Of a stretch of DNA of 64,000 nt, positions 49,960-61,600 are shown piece after piece. Source of the DNA: Warburgia ugandensis (lineage: Eukaryota > Streptophyta > Magnoliopsida > Canellales > Canellaceae); contig CP141126.1 of assembly GCA_035236585.1 (NCBI GenBank), forward strand, positions 12,847,001 through 12,911,000, in the 5' to 3' direction. Position 1 is the stretch's first letter. Each line of letters starts with the position of its first letter. A program made the position numbers and the translations under genes. The notes beneath the pieces were generated by a model that saw nothing but the letters and a program-made list of their open reading frames with translations, made no database searches and had not been told where the DNA came from.

Positions 49960-50769
49960 ACCTCTTTCACATCCTTGGTGGTTGGTTAAAGGAAATGTCA
50001 GGGCAGGTGCCAGCGTGATTGTGCCAATAAAACTCGCGTTCTTTAGATGATTCCTCTTGAAACACTTCAATGCGGTGTACGCGTAGTCCATGTCTTTAGC
50101 TAAAAGAAAACGGAGTGGCAAATACCCGAAGCATCCTTTCCCAGTACATTCCGCAGAAAGTGAGAGGCTTAAAAGGACATGCGTGAGCGTATAACTTCTG
50201 ATCCAACCGAGAAGCTCGCCACTCAGCTTCCTCACTTTTCTCTTGAGATTCTTGTCCTCCGTAATTGTGCCGTCATCATGTAGCCTATACAAGAAGAGCC
50301 TTGGCGTAATGGTTGGGTTAGTTGTCATGTGACCGGGAGATTACAGGTTCGAGGCGCAAAAATAGTTTCTTGTAAAAATGCAAAGTAAAATTATGTATGG
50401 TAGATCTCTTGCGGTCTGCCCCTTCCATTTAACTTGTACATGCAGGAGTTTTGTGCTTGGGCTGCCCTTTTATCTTTTAGCCTGATAGCCCCTGTGCCTC
50501 AAATTCTAATCTGAGGGATGAAATCTATCTACAAACAATTTTATTGCTGGGTCTACACCATCGTAATTCAAAAGCTTGGAATATCCAGTGAACGGGACTT
50601 TCTTGACTAGCTCTTCTAAGATGCGATAGGGTCTAAAAGATGAACGGTTTAGATAAAACCCGGTAGCCACTTCCATTTTGATCTGGTCGCACCATTGCTC
50701 GTGGTTATTGTGCCACTGACATAACCTTAAATGACCAACATTACCTTCCGTGCGCAGATGTATGATCAA
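49960..50769 (-). pseudogene. Unidentified protein-coding relic split by a SINE
   Basis: On the minus strand, 50769-50506 encodes a protein-like stretch (QWHNNHEQWCDQIKMEVATG, then RILEELVKKVPFTGYSKLL). A TAG follows FHPSD. After the SINE the frame continues at about 50291 with LYRLHDDGTITEDKNLKRKV and runs to about 49960 (CFKRNHLKNASFIGTIT). Removing the SINE and one copy of its short target duplication joins the two halves in the same frame. I do not recognise the family. The stop and the SINE together mean it is not functional. Confidence 0.55.
50290..50477 (+). mobile_element. Au-type SINE inside the unidentified pseudogene
   Basis: The head is agccttggcgtaatgg, the B box lies in ttacaggttcgaggc, and the tail is gggctgcccttt followed by tatctttt. 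Possible target duplication tagcctata (50281-50289) and tagcctgata (50478-50487). Confidence 0.88.
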
Positions 50770-50871
50770 GATAATTGATATGGAGTGGCTTCTCTTCGGG
50801 GGAGTCCCATCCTGTTGTTACTCGGTAAGAGCAATGCCTAATACAAACACTAGTTTGGCCATCTTAAAAAA

Positions 50872-50980
50872 GATGGTAAAATTATTGTCATGTGATCTTG
50901 AGATGAGATCACGGGTTTAAGGTGTGAAAATAGTCTTGTGCAAAATCTAAAGTAAGGCTGTATACTTTAGTCTTGTGCAA
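50872..50980 (+). mobile_element. Au-type SINE fragment, 5' half
   Basis: The stretch has gatggtaaaattattgtcat, a B box with a small internal duplication (gagatgagatcacggg), and ends at tatactttagtcttgtg without the usual tail. The next SINE starts about 20 bp further on. Confidence 0.8.
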
Positions 50981-51000
50981 ACATTAGTCCATCTCAAAAA

Positions 51001-51176
51001 AGGAAGCCTTGGCGTAATGGTAAAATTGTTGTCATGTGATCTTGAGATCACGGGTTTAAATGTGAAAATAGCCTTGTATAAAATTCAAAGTAAGGCTGCA
51101 TACTATTGATTCTTGTGTTTTCCATTCTTTAGACTTCACATATGTGAGAGAGCTTCGTGCACCAAGGCTGCGCTTT
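51001..51176 (+). mobile_element. Au-type SINE, second tandem copy
   Basis: The copy runs from aggaagccttggcgtaatgg to aaggctgcgctttg, with a diverged middle. The sequence ccatctcaaaaaa before it resembles ccatcttaaaaaa before the preceding fragment. This suggests a local tandem duplication rather than two independent insertions. Confidence 0.88.
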
Positions 51177-51345
51177 GTAAAGAAGTCCAAGGAAGTCTTA
51201 TTGCTGTAACAAGCTGCATGATCAACATGGATGGTTGGCGTCACTGGGCAACTGATTTGCCTGTGTGAGACACAGGAAGTACTTTCTTTTTTATGTCTCG
51301 TCTTTTTCTTTCTTGCTTTGTATGTCCACGACCATAAGAGTTTAT

Positions 51346-51415
51346 AAAGGGCAGTCCCAGTGCACGAAGCTCCCGCTTATGCGGGATTCAAGGAAGGGGC
51401 AGACCACAAGGGCCT
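51346..51415 (-). mobile_element. 5'-truncated Au-type SINE
   Basis: The plus strand reads aagggcagtcccagtgcacg through ggcagaccacaagggcct, which is the 3' half of the family in reverse. The flanks ataagagtttat at 51334-51345 and 51416-51427 are a perfect 12-bp target duplication. Confidence 0.92.
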
Positions 51416-51427
51416 ATAAGAGTTTAT

Positions 51428-52080
51428 TATTCTAAATTTCTTTTTCAGTTTTATGCGTCTGAACGCTAAGACTCGTCGATTTGCATGCACAGCTTGTAAT
51501 CTCAACTGACTTGTGGACAAGAAGTACTAGGCCGAAGGCTACACGGGGCTCTTTCACGGAAGAGGCCTTACATTTTACATGAAGGGAGCCCGCCTTAGGA
51601 CGATCTTACCTGTGATTTCATCGGTTTTAGATGACTAGTAGTTCTCAAAGTGTATGGATTGGATAATTTTAGCATAAAAAAAATTGTATTTACATGAAAT
51701 GCACGGTTAGAAACTATGTATAAACAAAGGTATAAATTTAACTTCTAAAAATATGGTTTTTAAGATGCTAAAGTCATCGAATTATTGCGATGTTTTATTT
51801 GTGAGATATCCAAAACCGAAGCAATCAGATGAATGGTTAGGGTCATCCAAAAGTGGCCTCCTCGTGCAAATTAATAAGCACTTCTAAGGAAGGAAGCATC
51901 CTATAGGGCCTAGAACATTGGTGTATAAATGTGTCTTTACATTCAAAAATTTTAAAAGAAAAAAAAAAAGTCACAGGGAAATCAGTTCTATAAAGGTGCA
52001 AAAGCCCTGCAGTAGTGGAGACAAAATCATTTAAAAGAGGGCACCAAAGAAAGCAAGTTCATGAAAAACCTCCACCGCCT
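51428..52080. other. Intergenic with a possible small dispersed repeat
   Basis: The segment gatatccaaaaccgaagcaatcagatgaatggt at 51805-51838 resembles one at 17126-17155 (catccaaagccaaagcaattagatgaact), so both may belong to a dispersed non-coding family. No gene is seen. Confidence 0.35.
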
Positions 52081-52086
52081 GGCTGA

Positions 52087-52314
52087 GTGCAGCTATACTT
52101 TGATAGCTCATTCTTTGAGAAATCAAAGCAAGTGGGCGTAGGGGACAAAAATGGATTGTTCATTGCGGATTTTAGTCATTTACTTGGAAAAGCCACCAAC
52201 AGCCAGGCCGAGTGGCTTGCCATTGATGCAGCAATTGTTTTAGCTTTAAAACTTAACATCTCTCATTTCCTGCAAGCAATCAAAGTGGACCACACATACT
52301 GGGAGGCGAATTAG
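52087..52314 (+). pseudogene. RNase H-like domain fragment
   Basis: The open frame reads LYFDSSFFEKSKQVGVGDKN, then LLGKATNSQAEWLAIDAAIVLA. This matches the plant RNase H-like fold in order: D in the first strand, then an N-x-AE-x-x-A helix carrying the glutamate. It is normally found in LINE or domesticated RVT_3 proteins. The frame ends after about 75 codons, before the remaining catalytic residues, and a SINE follows. I read it as a fragment. Confidence 0.6.
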
Positions 52315-52335
52315 GTGGCAGATTGACTGGCAACT

Positions 52336-52490
52336 AAGTTGTCGTCATGTAATTTTGAGGTCACGGGTTCAAGGCGTAAAAATATCATCTTGCAAAATGC
52401 AAGGTAAGACTGTATACTTTAGGCCCTTGTGGTCTATCCCTTCTCCAGACCCCACATAGGCTGGAGCTTCGTGCACTGGGGCTGCCCTTT
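52336..52490 (+). mobile_element. Au-type SINE lacking its extreme 5' end
   Basis: The copy starts at aagttgtcgtcatg and ends in ggggctgcccttt. The flanks attgactggcaactaagt (from 52322) and attgattggcaaccaagt (from 52491) form a duplication of up to 18 bp with two mismatches. Confidence 0.92.
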
Positions 52491-52809
52491 ATTGATTGGC
52501 AACCAAGTCTGCAAAGGAGTAAGCAGTGGAGAATGGATTTGGGTTCTACTAGCCTTTGTTATAAGGGGAAAGAGTCTTTGTTCGAAATTGATTATCCCTA
52601 AATCTGATGTGAGTTTTTCTATTTTGACTTGCCCCCTGCTGCGATTGAATGAGAATGGATAAGAGGCTTGTAGGATTAACGTGAGATAGTAGGGATGATG
52701 AACTTGAAGGCGAAGAATAGGAATGTTCAATTTACAAATTTTGGGAACTTAAAATGGTCTTCACAAGTCTTGTAGTCAAGAGAATGATCTCAATGTTGGT
52801 TGGAGTCTT

Positions 52810-52971
52810 TGCAAGGGCAGCCCTCATGGATGAACTCCCGCCTATGCAGGGTCCGAGGAAGGGGCGGACCACAAGAGCCTAAAGTACACAGCCTTATCTT
52901 GCATTCCACAAGAGGCTGTTTCCATGCCTTCAACTTGTGACTTCAAAGTCACACGACGACAACTTTTACCA
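52810..52971 (-). mobile_element. Full-length Au-type SINE
   Basis: The plus strand reads gcaagggcagccctcatgg through cgacgacaacttttaccat. The flanks ttggttggagtctt (52796-52809) and ttggttggaatctt (52972-52985) form a 14-bp duplication with one mismatch. Confidence 0.92.
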
Positions 52972-54112
52972 TTGGTTGGAATCTTGGTGATCTGAGTATA
53001 GTTGGCAGTCCAAGTACGAAGGACAGTTCTGCCTTTAATCTGAACCATGTACTATACTGATTAATGAAGAGACTTGTTCAAGAAAAGAAAAGAAAAAAAT
53101 TCACAAAAAAAACCAAACAAATAAACAAAATGCTATTTAACATTCAGAAAACTGTAAAATAAAATGCATTCTAAAGTCGGAATATCACAAATATCTCTGT
53201 CCCGAACCATTATAAGGAAAACTATAACCGATATCGGCAGAGGAAAGATGTAGAATCTTCACAAGGATTAACTTTTAATGACTGCTATGGGCTGCATAGG
53301 ATGCAAGAATCCTTGAGCCTGTCCATTTCTTAGCTAAACAAATAAAAGTATGGGTCCACTTGGTTTGGTAGGTTTTAGCCCTCAAGGTTTAAAGGTGTCT
53401 CCTAACCAATAAGGCTAGCTTCATTGGTCAATGTCCTCCATTAGATTTATCTAATAGATTCCACATTTATCGCACAAATACGTCGTTGAGTTGCTTCAAG
53501 AACAACCTATCGTGCTAACAAATGTCCAGCGTAGGTGGTTCAGACAACTCAACATCTTCTCTAAAGTATGTTCGATTATGGCTTTTTTCTTTGACCAAGA
53601 ATGAGTGCGAGTGATTTGCTTCGTAATTCTTCGTTTCTAAAATAAACAAAAAGAAAGACCCAACTATCATTGTTTTTTTTTCTTTAACTGATTAGATCTT
53701 GAAGCTTCATCTTATAATGATACTGATTTTCTTTAATTGCCTTGATCTCCACCAATCACAACTTCCACGGTGGAAAATCTTTATTATTTTCTAACAAAAG
53801 TGAAAAAAATAAAAAATACTGGACCACATTGTCGGAAACAGACTTCGCTCAACCAGACGTCTATAAAAACTAGAACGTTTGTCGAACCGGCTATCTGCTC
53901 TTTGGATTTTTAGGCCGGTGGTTGAGCCGATGGATGCCGAAGTACGGGTGCTCTTTGGATTTGACTGTGGCCAAGAAGATGAACGGTTCAGATCAGCAAC
54001 CACCTCATGCCTACTTTATTCTATAGGCTGATACAATTTAAGTAGACTAATGTCTTGTAAATCACATGGGCCCATTACTTTATCTGTCCCTTAAAAAAAA
54101 ATAAAATTCTTG

Positions 54113-54203
54113 GGGCATGTCTAGAAAACTCTCTTTTAAAAAAAAAAAAATTCTTTATAATTTCTATTCATAATAGAAAAAAAAAAGAGTTTCCCAAACA
54201 TAC
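54113..54203. mobile_element. Candidate fold-back MITE, about 90 bp
   Basis: The left arm gggcatgtctagaaaactct and the right arm, read in reverse as gtatgtttgggaaactct, are imperfect inverted repeats around an A/T-rich centre. No clear target duplication is visible. Confidence 0.45.
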
Positions 54204-55430
54204 ATTCAGCTTATAAATCCGTTTTTTATTGTTTTCTCTACTTTTAGGGTGTAAATAATCCAAATTGGTAGTTTTGGATGGTTGAGATAATTTTCTCTGT
54301 TCCGTGGGCCCCATTGTGAAGTGCAGTCAATCAGCACCAGCCACGCTTGCTGTAGGTGTACGACCGCTGGAAGGTTAGCGACCATCGCAGGAGCCAATTA
54401 AGGCGCGACATGCACGTGACAATGACGCCACCTCGCGAACCATCTGCGAAGATTACTAGCATTTTAGGGTTTTTATGGGTATAGCGAGGAGGGTACTTAA
54501 GTAATTAAAGACCAGAAGAAGGGTTGTTTTGTTGTAATAGATTTCTTGCACTCCAATTTAGTTCGTTCCCTCTGCCGGGAGGACATTTTCGGAATTTCAA
54601 GTTGGCTGTAATTTTCCATACTTACTTGGAGTTATCATGACATATATACCCCTAGGCGAGGAAAACGAACAGACAGAGTTCTGCAGCAGAATTCGTAATT
54701 ACGAGAACAGTCGTGGGCAGTTACGTGTCGACTAAATCCTTCCGCAGTAAGTTTTCCCTGTTCCGACGGGGGTATTTTACTCCTCTCAAGATAAGTTCAG
54801 AAATGAGGGAAAGACATAAATGCCCCTCATGAATCAATACCAACGGCCGCTTCTTACTTTGTCATTTTCAAGAGGTAGGGTACGTTTGGTCTTTTCACTT
54901 TACACAGTGCCTGTGGAGTGTACTACGTCAGGGGCACTTTGGTCAATTAATTTCTGACCCGGTTGGTGCGGAGGAGATCCAAAAATATCCTTCACTCAGT
55001 TTAAAATCTTTCATAGCAGGCGCAGGGCCTCCGGTCTCGGAGGAATCGGACTATTCTTTATCATCTTTAAATCCGATCCGTTAACTTTCTCATCGACCGT
55101 CCCTATTAGTCGGCTGATGGTTGCTGCTGTTTCTAGCGTTTCCATAAAACCCTAGACGCAACTTCCTGCCTGCTGCAACTCTCTCTCTCTCTGCAACAAG
55201 AAGTACGTGAAATTTCGTAACTGCCGTAAAAATAAAAATCAGAAGGGAAAGGAAAAAACAAAAAAAGGAGAAAAAAAGAAGAAAATATTTGTGGATGTTT
55301 CTTTGATAGGACAGAGGGAGAGATCGCAGAGGCCTTTCATGGCAGTTTTACAGGTATTTTCTTTTGCGATCGATGAGATCTTTTCACTTGTTTTGTCGTC
55401 TTATATCTTGGATTTTGCGGCAGCGAAGGG
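54204..55430 (+). promoter_or_regulatory. Upstream and 5' leader region of the EPL-like gene
   Basis: The sequence becomes richer in G and C toward the gene. Around 55140-55195 is an aaaccctag motif and a short CT-rich run typical of plant 5' leaders. Several ATGs precede the chosen start, including 55340 and the in-frame one at 55483. The transcription start cannot be placed from the sequence. Confidence 0.4.
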
Positions 55431-55608
55431 AGAGTAGTTGCAGAGGTTTAAATGGCGGATTTTCAGGTATCCTTATCCGATCATGAGACGTTATGTACAA
55501 GCTAGAACGGCTAGGGTTCGAAAGTTGTGCGATTCCGAAGAAGAAGAGAAGATCGGGCATAGGCCAGCCGGGGAAAAGATATTTCCTTTCAGCGACTTGG
55601 CGTCGTCG

Positions 55609-58600
55609 ATGCCGTCGGTTGGGACGAGGCGTTCGACGAGGGTTTTTGTTCCGAAATCCGTTTCGAAAGCTTCTGATGTTGATGCAGGTAGGGTTTTACG
55701 TTCGGGGAAGCGTCGATTCTCGTCGGGACCCGTGGCGGGAAAGCAGGAAGGAGATGAGGACGATTGGTTTCGAGTTCTAGGAAATCCTCGCACTGATGCG
55801 GTGGATTTAGGGCGATGTAAGAGAGAGAACGGCTGGCATGGTGACTCGCCGGCGGCGGAGTGCGATCCGGCTGGACTTAATTCCGGTGTTGATAGAGCGG
55901 TGGAGCCGATGTTCGTTCCAAAAGTTCACGACGATCTTCCGGTTCTTAACCGGGAGAAGATGTACGGGATCGTTTACAGTCGTAAACGGCGAAGGTCGCC
56001 AGAAAACATGGTTTTGCAAGATCGCAAATATGGAATTGCTTTCGTCCGAAAGCAACGAAGGAAGAAGCTCATGGTATTGAATCAAGAAAAGTGTAAAGAA
56101 TGTGATATGAATGAGAATGTTGCTCCTTCAGAGGAAAAGGTCAGAGTTTCGATGGGAGACAACTTGCTCGATTTTGTTCTTGGGCGGGCATTGCTGGTTG
56201 TGTTTGTAGAATATTCGCATAGTAGTTCTTCTCGTTTTGTTTCATTTCTGGTTTCGGTTTTGAATTGGATGAGGAGGTCGAAAGTGAGACTGTCAAAACT
56301 CGCCGCGTTTTTGTCCTTCAGTTCTATTGCCAGAGTTTTCTCTCTGCATGGCGTGCATTTCTTGCCCACTCATGGTTCGAAAAATGTAAGTGTCTTGCAT
56401 CTTTGGTTCTTATATTTTCCTTATGGTTTTTCCTCTCTGCTATCCTGATGTAGTTTATTGCTTATACTGTTTCCTTCTGTTCAGCCCGTTTCTTGCAGCG
56501 ATGCTTTTCCTGGTGCTGGAATTTGCGGAATTTTTGGGGCGACACAGTTTGTTCCGTTGGTGTCACTTAATTTCGCTGCTTCTCCTTCCTATTTCACGAG
56601 TTTACATTCGAGTATGCTTCTTCGCTCACTATATCGCCCTGGCATAAATGGAAGATGCCTGGGTATTTCATTTGAAAGTTTCCCTGGGAATATTAGCCAT
56701 GAAGAACACAATTTATGTGCTTCTATGGATGTGGGCTTTTCCGGAAAGAAGGGTATTTTTGGAAGCGTGGTTACTGATTCTGGAAGTCCTGTTGTGAAAA
56801 GGAGTTGTGTAGATTGTGCTGTTGAATTGAAGGACTTAGCTGCTCGAAGTTTCGCAGCAAAACAGAGTGGGAGGTTACGGAAGCATCAGAAGAGGAGGAG
56901 CTCGATCAGGTCTTCTAGGGTTCTGAAGAAATCATTGACGCCGGTTAGCAGAGGTGGATTTCGTCCTGAGCTCAATGGTCTCATGAAGCTTCGGTCAGCT
57001 GCTAAAGTTTCACCATTGCAAGATGGCTTAATGATGCCAAACTGTGAGAAATCCCTTGATGTGTATGGTAGTGATATTTTTGGAATTAGGGATGATTATG
57101 TGATGTTCGCTTCTTCAAGAACTAACAAGCAGAGGAAGTGCATCAGGAATAGTACCTCCGAGAAGTTTAAGGAATTGAAATTGTTCTTATCAGATATTAA
57201 ACAGAACATAGATACACTAAGTTGCAGTGCGAATATTTTGGTTGTTGAATCTGATAAATGTTGGAGGGAATCTGGGGCAGAGGTTATGTTGGAATGTTCA
57301 AGCTCCAATGAATGGATGCTTGCTGTGAAAATGCAAGGCTCTATAAAGTACCTACACAAGGCACAAGAAATGAGACCTAGCACATGCAATCGTTATACAC
57401 ATGCTATGATGTGGACCGGTGAAAGTGGCTGGAAGCTAGAGTTCTGTGATCGAAAAGATTGGACTGTATTCAAGGAACTTCATAGGGAATGCTGTGAGAG
57501 GAATACACAAGGAGCTGCTACTGTGAAGATTATTCCTGTGCCTGGAGTACAAGAAGTGTTTGATTATGGTGATGGTGAAGAAGTTCCTTTTGTCCGACCT
57601 GATGTGTACATTACCACAGCAGATGATGAAGTTGGAAGGGCTCTAATGAGTGAGCATGCCAGCTATGATATGGATTCTGGAGATGAGGAATGGTTGGAAC
57701 AGTTAAATTCCAAGTTTCAAGGTGATGAGAGTGGCAATGGTGGTCATATATCAGCAGACGACTTTGAGAAGTTCATACATGCATTTGAGAAGGCTGCTTA
57801 TAGTCATCACGATGATGTCTCGGACGGGACTAAGGCTATCAATCTTTGTCTGGGATTAGGGAGCGGGGAAATGGTAGCAGCCATCTATGACTATTGGTTA
57901 AGAAAGAGGAAACAAAAAAAGTCGGCACTGGTTAGGGTTTTTCAGGTAACAAACAAATTAGTACTCAGTTCTTATTGTATCTGTGGTGTCTCAACTTATT
58001 ATTGTGATATTGTCTCGCGGAAATTAGTCCCTGTGCAGTTGGCCTCTCTGCATATGTTTAGTCTAGTTTTTCATTTCATTAAAATGTGAACATGAGAATA
58101 TCGATTGTTGTGAACTCTTAACGTGGTAATTAAATACCTGCATTAGTAAATGAAATTTCCAGAATGTATTTTCACCTTTGGTTGGCTTAGTCTGAAATTT
58201 CTTTACAATGACAATTAGAAAGCAAGGTAAGGCTAGGGTACTATAGCCCCTCTGGTCCACCCCTTCCCCGAACCCTTCATGTGTGAGAGCTTTGTGCTCC
58301 GGGCTGCCTTTTAATGATAATTAGAAAGCAACTCAGACTTTCTGCATAAGAAGGTCACTTGTGCCTGATTGTCAGTAAAGTAATTACTTTTTTCTTTTCT
58401 GATCATTTGCTTGTTCTTTAAGTTGCACTGTTTGAAAATTTCAAGCTCGTTTTTAGAATGTTAAATGAAGAGAAAGATGACATCTTCTAGCAGAGTTGTA
58501 AGTAAGAATGCACTCACAGTACCAAGCCAATGTCCATTTGCTGAGATTTCTGCAAGATATGCTGATTCTTATTCATGCCATCTGATGAACTTGAAGCTGT

Positions 58601-61600
58601 TAGTTTGGTGACAACAACCTTAAGCACACATGATTGGCTCACAAGACATCTACATGCATCGAAGATGTGGTTTTCTCAACCCACCAATGTTGATGTAATT
58701 TTGTTGCATTCCTAGTTCCAATTCCTTTCTTGTGGGCCTTCCGTTGTAGCCACTCGAACAAAAATTCTGGTGCTTCACTAATTCTGTATTGACTTCCGGC
58801 AGATTCAGCTTTCGGGGAAAATTTCATTTTTTTAAGAAGAATGAATAAAAGAGGTAAAATTCTCCTGACCTCTGAACCAGAATGTCCAAAACAGGGTTGA
58901 ATGGACTGAATTTTATTGAATGATCTGGAAATTCTGGTTGGAACATAACAAAATTGACAACTTTGATTGTACTTCATTAAAGTTTGGTAACAATGCATTT
59001 CTCTGCTGGTTAAATCTACCATTTTTCTAATTCTGGTTAGGAGTATAAAGAAACATGCATGTATAAAAACCTAGTTTCTTTCTTGAACAGGAAGGATGTC
59101 CTTCTATTCAAGATTGTTCTCTCCTGAATTGACATTATATCTTTCAAAGTATTTTTGGAGAAAGCTTCAAAAACATTATGGACAATCTGAGAGGTTTCCT
59201 GTGTCTGTATCTGAAGAATGATTGCATAGAGTGATAAAATTACAGTCAAATTGCACCAAGACACCTTTAATTTCTTTGTAAATGCGATGGTTATGCATGT
59301 TTATGCAAAATATGTTGGAATAGTAGCATACTATGTTCTACATAATGACACAGTGCTTTAGTCTCTTTTGTTCTTTTGGTTAACATCTTTTACTCTCAAG
59401 GCATATTCATTCATTGTAGTATCATCCGTTTTGCTTGTATGCTATAATGAGCAATGACATCTTAAACTTTTATCATGTTGGACTGGCCTGTTTAAGTAAT
59501 CAGGCCAGGACTTTGCTAAGGTAATACTGGGTTAATCTGATGAGTAGTCACGGTTTCATGCAACCCAGATTTTACTAAAGAAAACCTTGATGCCGTCAGT
59601 TTTTTCTTAACTTGGGTAAGTTGAAAAGCTCTAAGTCCATAGGTTAAAGGGGGTTGACTTGGGTGATTCAGTGACATGCTCTTGGAATTGCTAGACAGCG
59701 TGTCAGCCACATTTTGTTGGGAACTTGAATTTGCATATTTTCTTATTCTTTATCATGTCAATCTTTGTGTATGCACTAATATCTTCATTCCTTTCTACTT
59801 GTATCATATGTTTTTTGAAATTTCTATTTCGAAAACAAATCTTTGGAGTACTGTTTTACCTATAATAAGTTCTAGGAGCCATTTTTTGAGTTACAATAAT
59901 GAAAGGTATCATCATTTGGAGTCTCTGAGGTTTGAATTTGGTTTCCTTTCATCTGCCATGGGCCCTGTTATGGTGGTGTGGCAGACTTAACTTGTAAATC
60001 CCCAACCCCCACTGAAGATCCATTTTGTTTTGTATCAAGTCTCTTGGATATAACATTTATCAACTCCTTACCTCTACATTTTGTCTGTAGTAAGTTACTA
60101 TGATGTATCCTTGTTTTGGCACATGGACATACTGTTGTGGTTTTTGGCTTCAGCATCACCCTTGACCATTTTATGTTCGTTATGGCAAGTGATCACCTGT
60201 GGTTTTGGTGAATGAGACTAGGTAGAAATTGTATCCCTTTCTTCAAGTTCTTCAAAGACTTGTCATTACATGTAACCGTGTGACAAGATAGTCTACTTCT
60301 AGGGAAATGGTCTTTTTCGACTATTGATGGTAGTTGCTGTTAGAGACATCTTCCTAGTATGTTTGAGTAATTTGGGCTCGAAAATTTGGTATCATAACTT
60401 TTCCTAACGAGTCAGCAGCCCAGGAGTTTTGAGGTCCTGGCAAAAAGTGCTGTCAAATTTAACTTTGGGGGTTAGCTCCTCTCCTCTCATGCAATAGATC
60501 TAGCTATCATTTATCTTTGACTGGAAGCAGCCATGTTGTCATTGATGATAAAAATGAATAAGAAAAAGAAAATTTTTATTGTAAAAAGCTGCCTCTTTTG
60601 TGATACCTGATTGGAATTGGAGTACCTGTTTCATGCTCGCCTAACCGGTTATTTTATATTTCTCTTTAATTGTAGCTCTATCTGCAAGTAGGAGCTATTG
60701 TATTATTTTTTATTCACACTTTTGGCCATTGTACTCTAGGCCCTTTGTGGTCTGCCCCATCCCTGGACCCTGCATATGCAGGAATTTCGTGCACCAGGCT
60801 GCCCTTTTTTTCCTTACCTTTGGCTAGTATTATGAATGAGGTGATGAGTCATCTGCAAGTTCAAGTGATGGCCTTCATCAAGACAACTTTAACTTTCTGA
60901 AATTGGCTGGTTGTAGAATGAGCAAAAAAGCTCAACTTTGCTTATCCATATGTGAAGACTTTAAATATTAATCCTACACCTAGGGTACTGTAATTCCAAG
61001 AAGTCGAGAATTAATGAGGTGATACTTTAGTTGCTTGCACTCATGTGGCCATTTCGCTCCCATAGCTGTTAGCATACATTCATTTCAATCTTCCATTTTC
61101 AAATGTTTGGTAATGTTGTATTTTGGTGTAGGCCCTCTGCTACTGCTATAGATACATATTATAGTTTGACATGTATTACAACTTGTAGTAGTAATATGTT
61201 GGTCTAGCCTTTTCATGTTCTTTTCTTTATTAGAGCTCTACTCAGTTTCTCTCTTATCTTCTTGTTTGATGGTAGTCATTTATTTGTAGCGGATCTCGGG
61301 TGTAAAATATTGCTGTTTAACTTACCCGGAAGCTATTGTCCTGAGGATATCCTCGGCTGGATTTTATGAGTAGAATGCTTTTAAGAGCTTGTTTCTCAGT
61401 TTATGTAACTTTAAACTTTGTTGTGTGTAGGGAGGGTTTTATTCTTCTCAAGCTTGAGAAGATCATCTCTTCTTAATGTATCTATTGCAAACTGTAATGA
61501 AAGCTTCCAATTGACTCTATAAGATGTTCATAGAAATGATATGTGGGCTATCTTAGCTTGTTTGCCTTTTTGGTCGAGTGTTGAGCATATTTGAAAAGAA

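Noticed and set aside
50330-50480. tRNA gene suggested by A-box and B-box-like motifs in the repeated sequences
   Set aside because: The motifs belong to SINE heads. There is no complete cloverleaf, and each has the SINE body and tail.
55491-56369. Minus-strand ORFs over exon 1 of the EPL-like gene
   Set aside because: They are antisense shadows of a conserved plus-strand coding exon.
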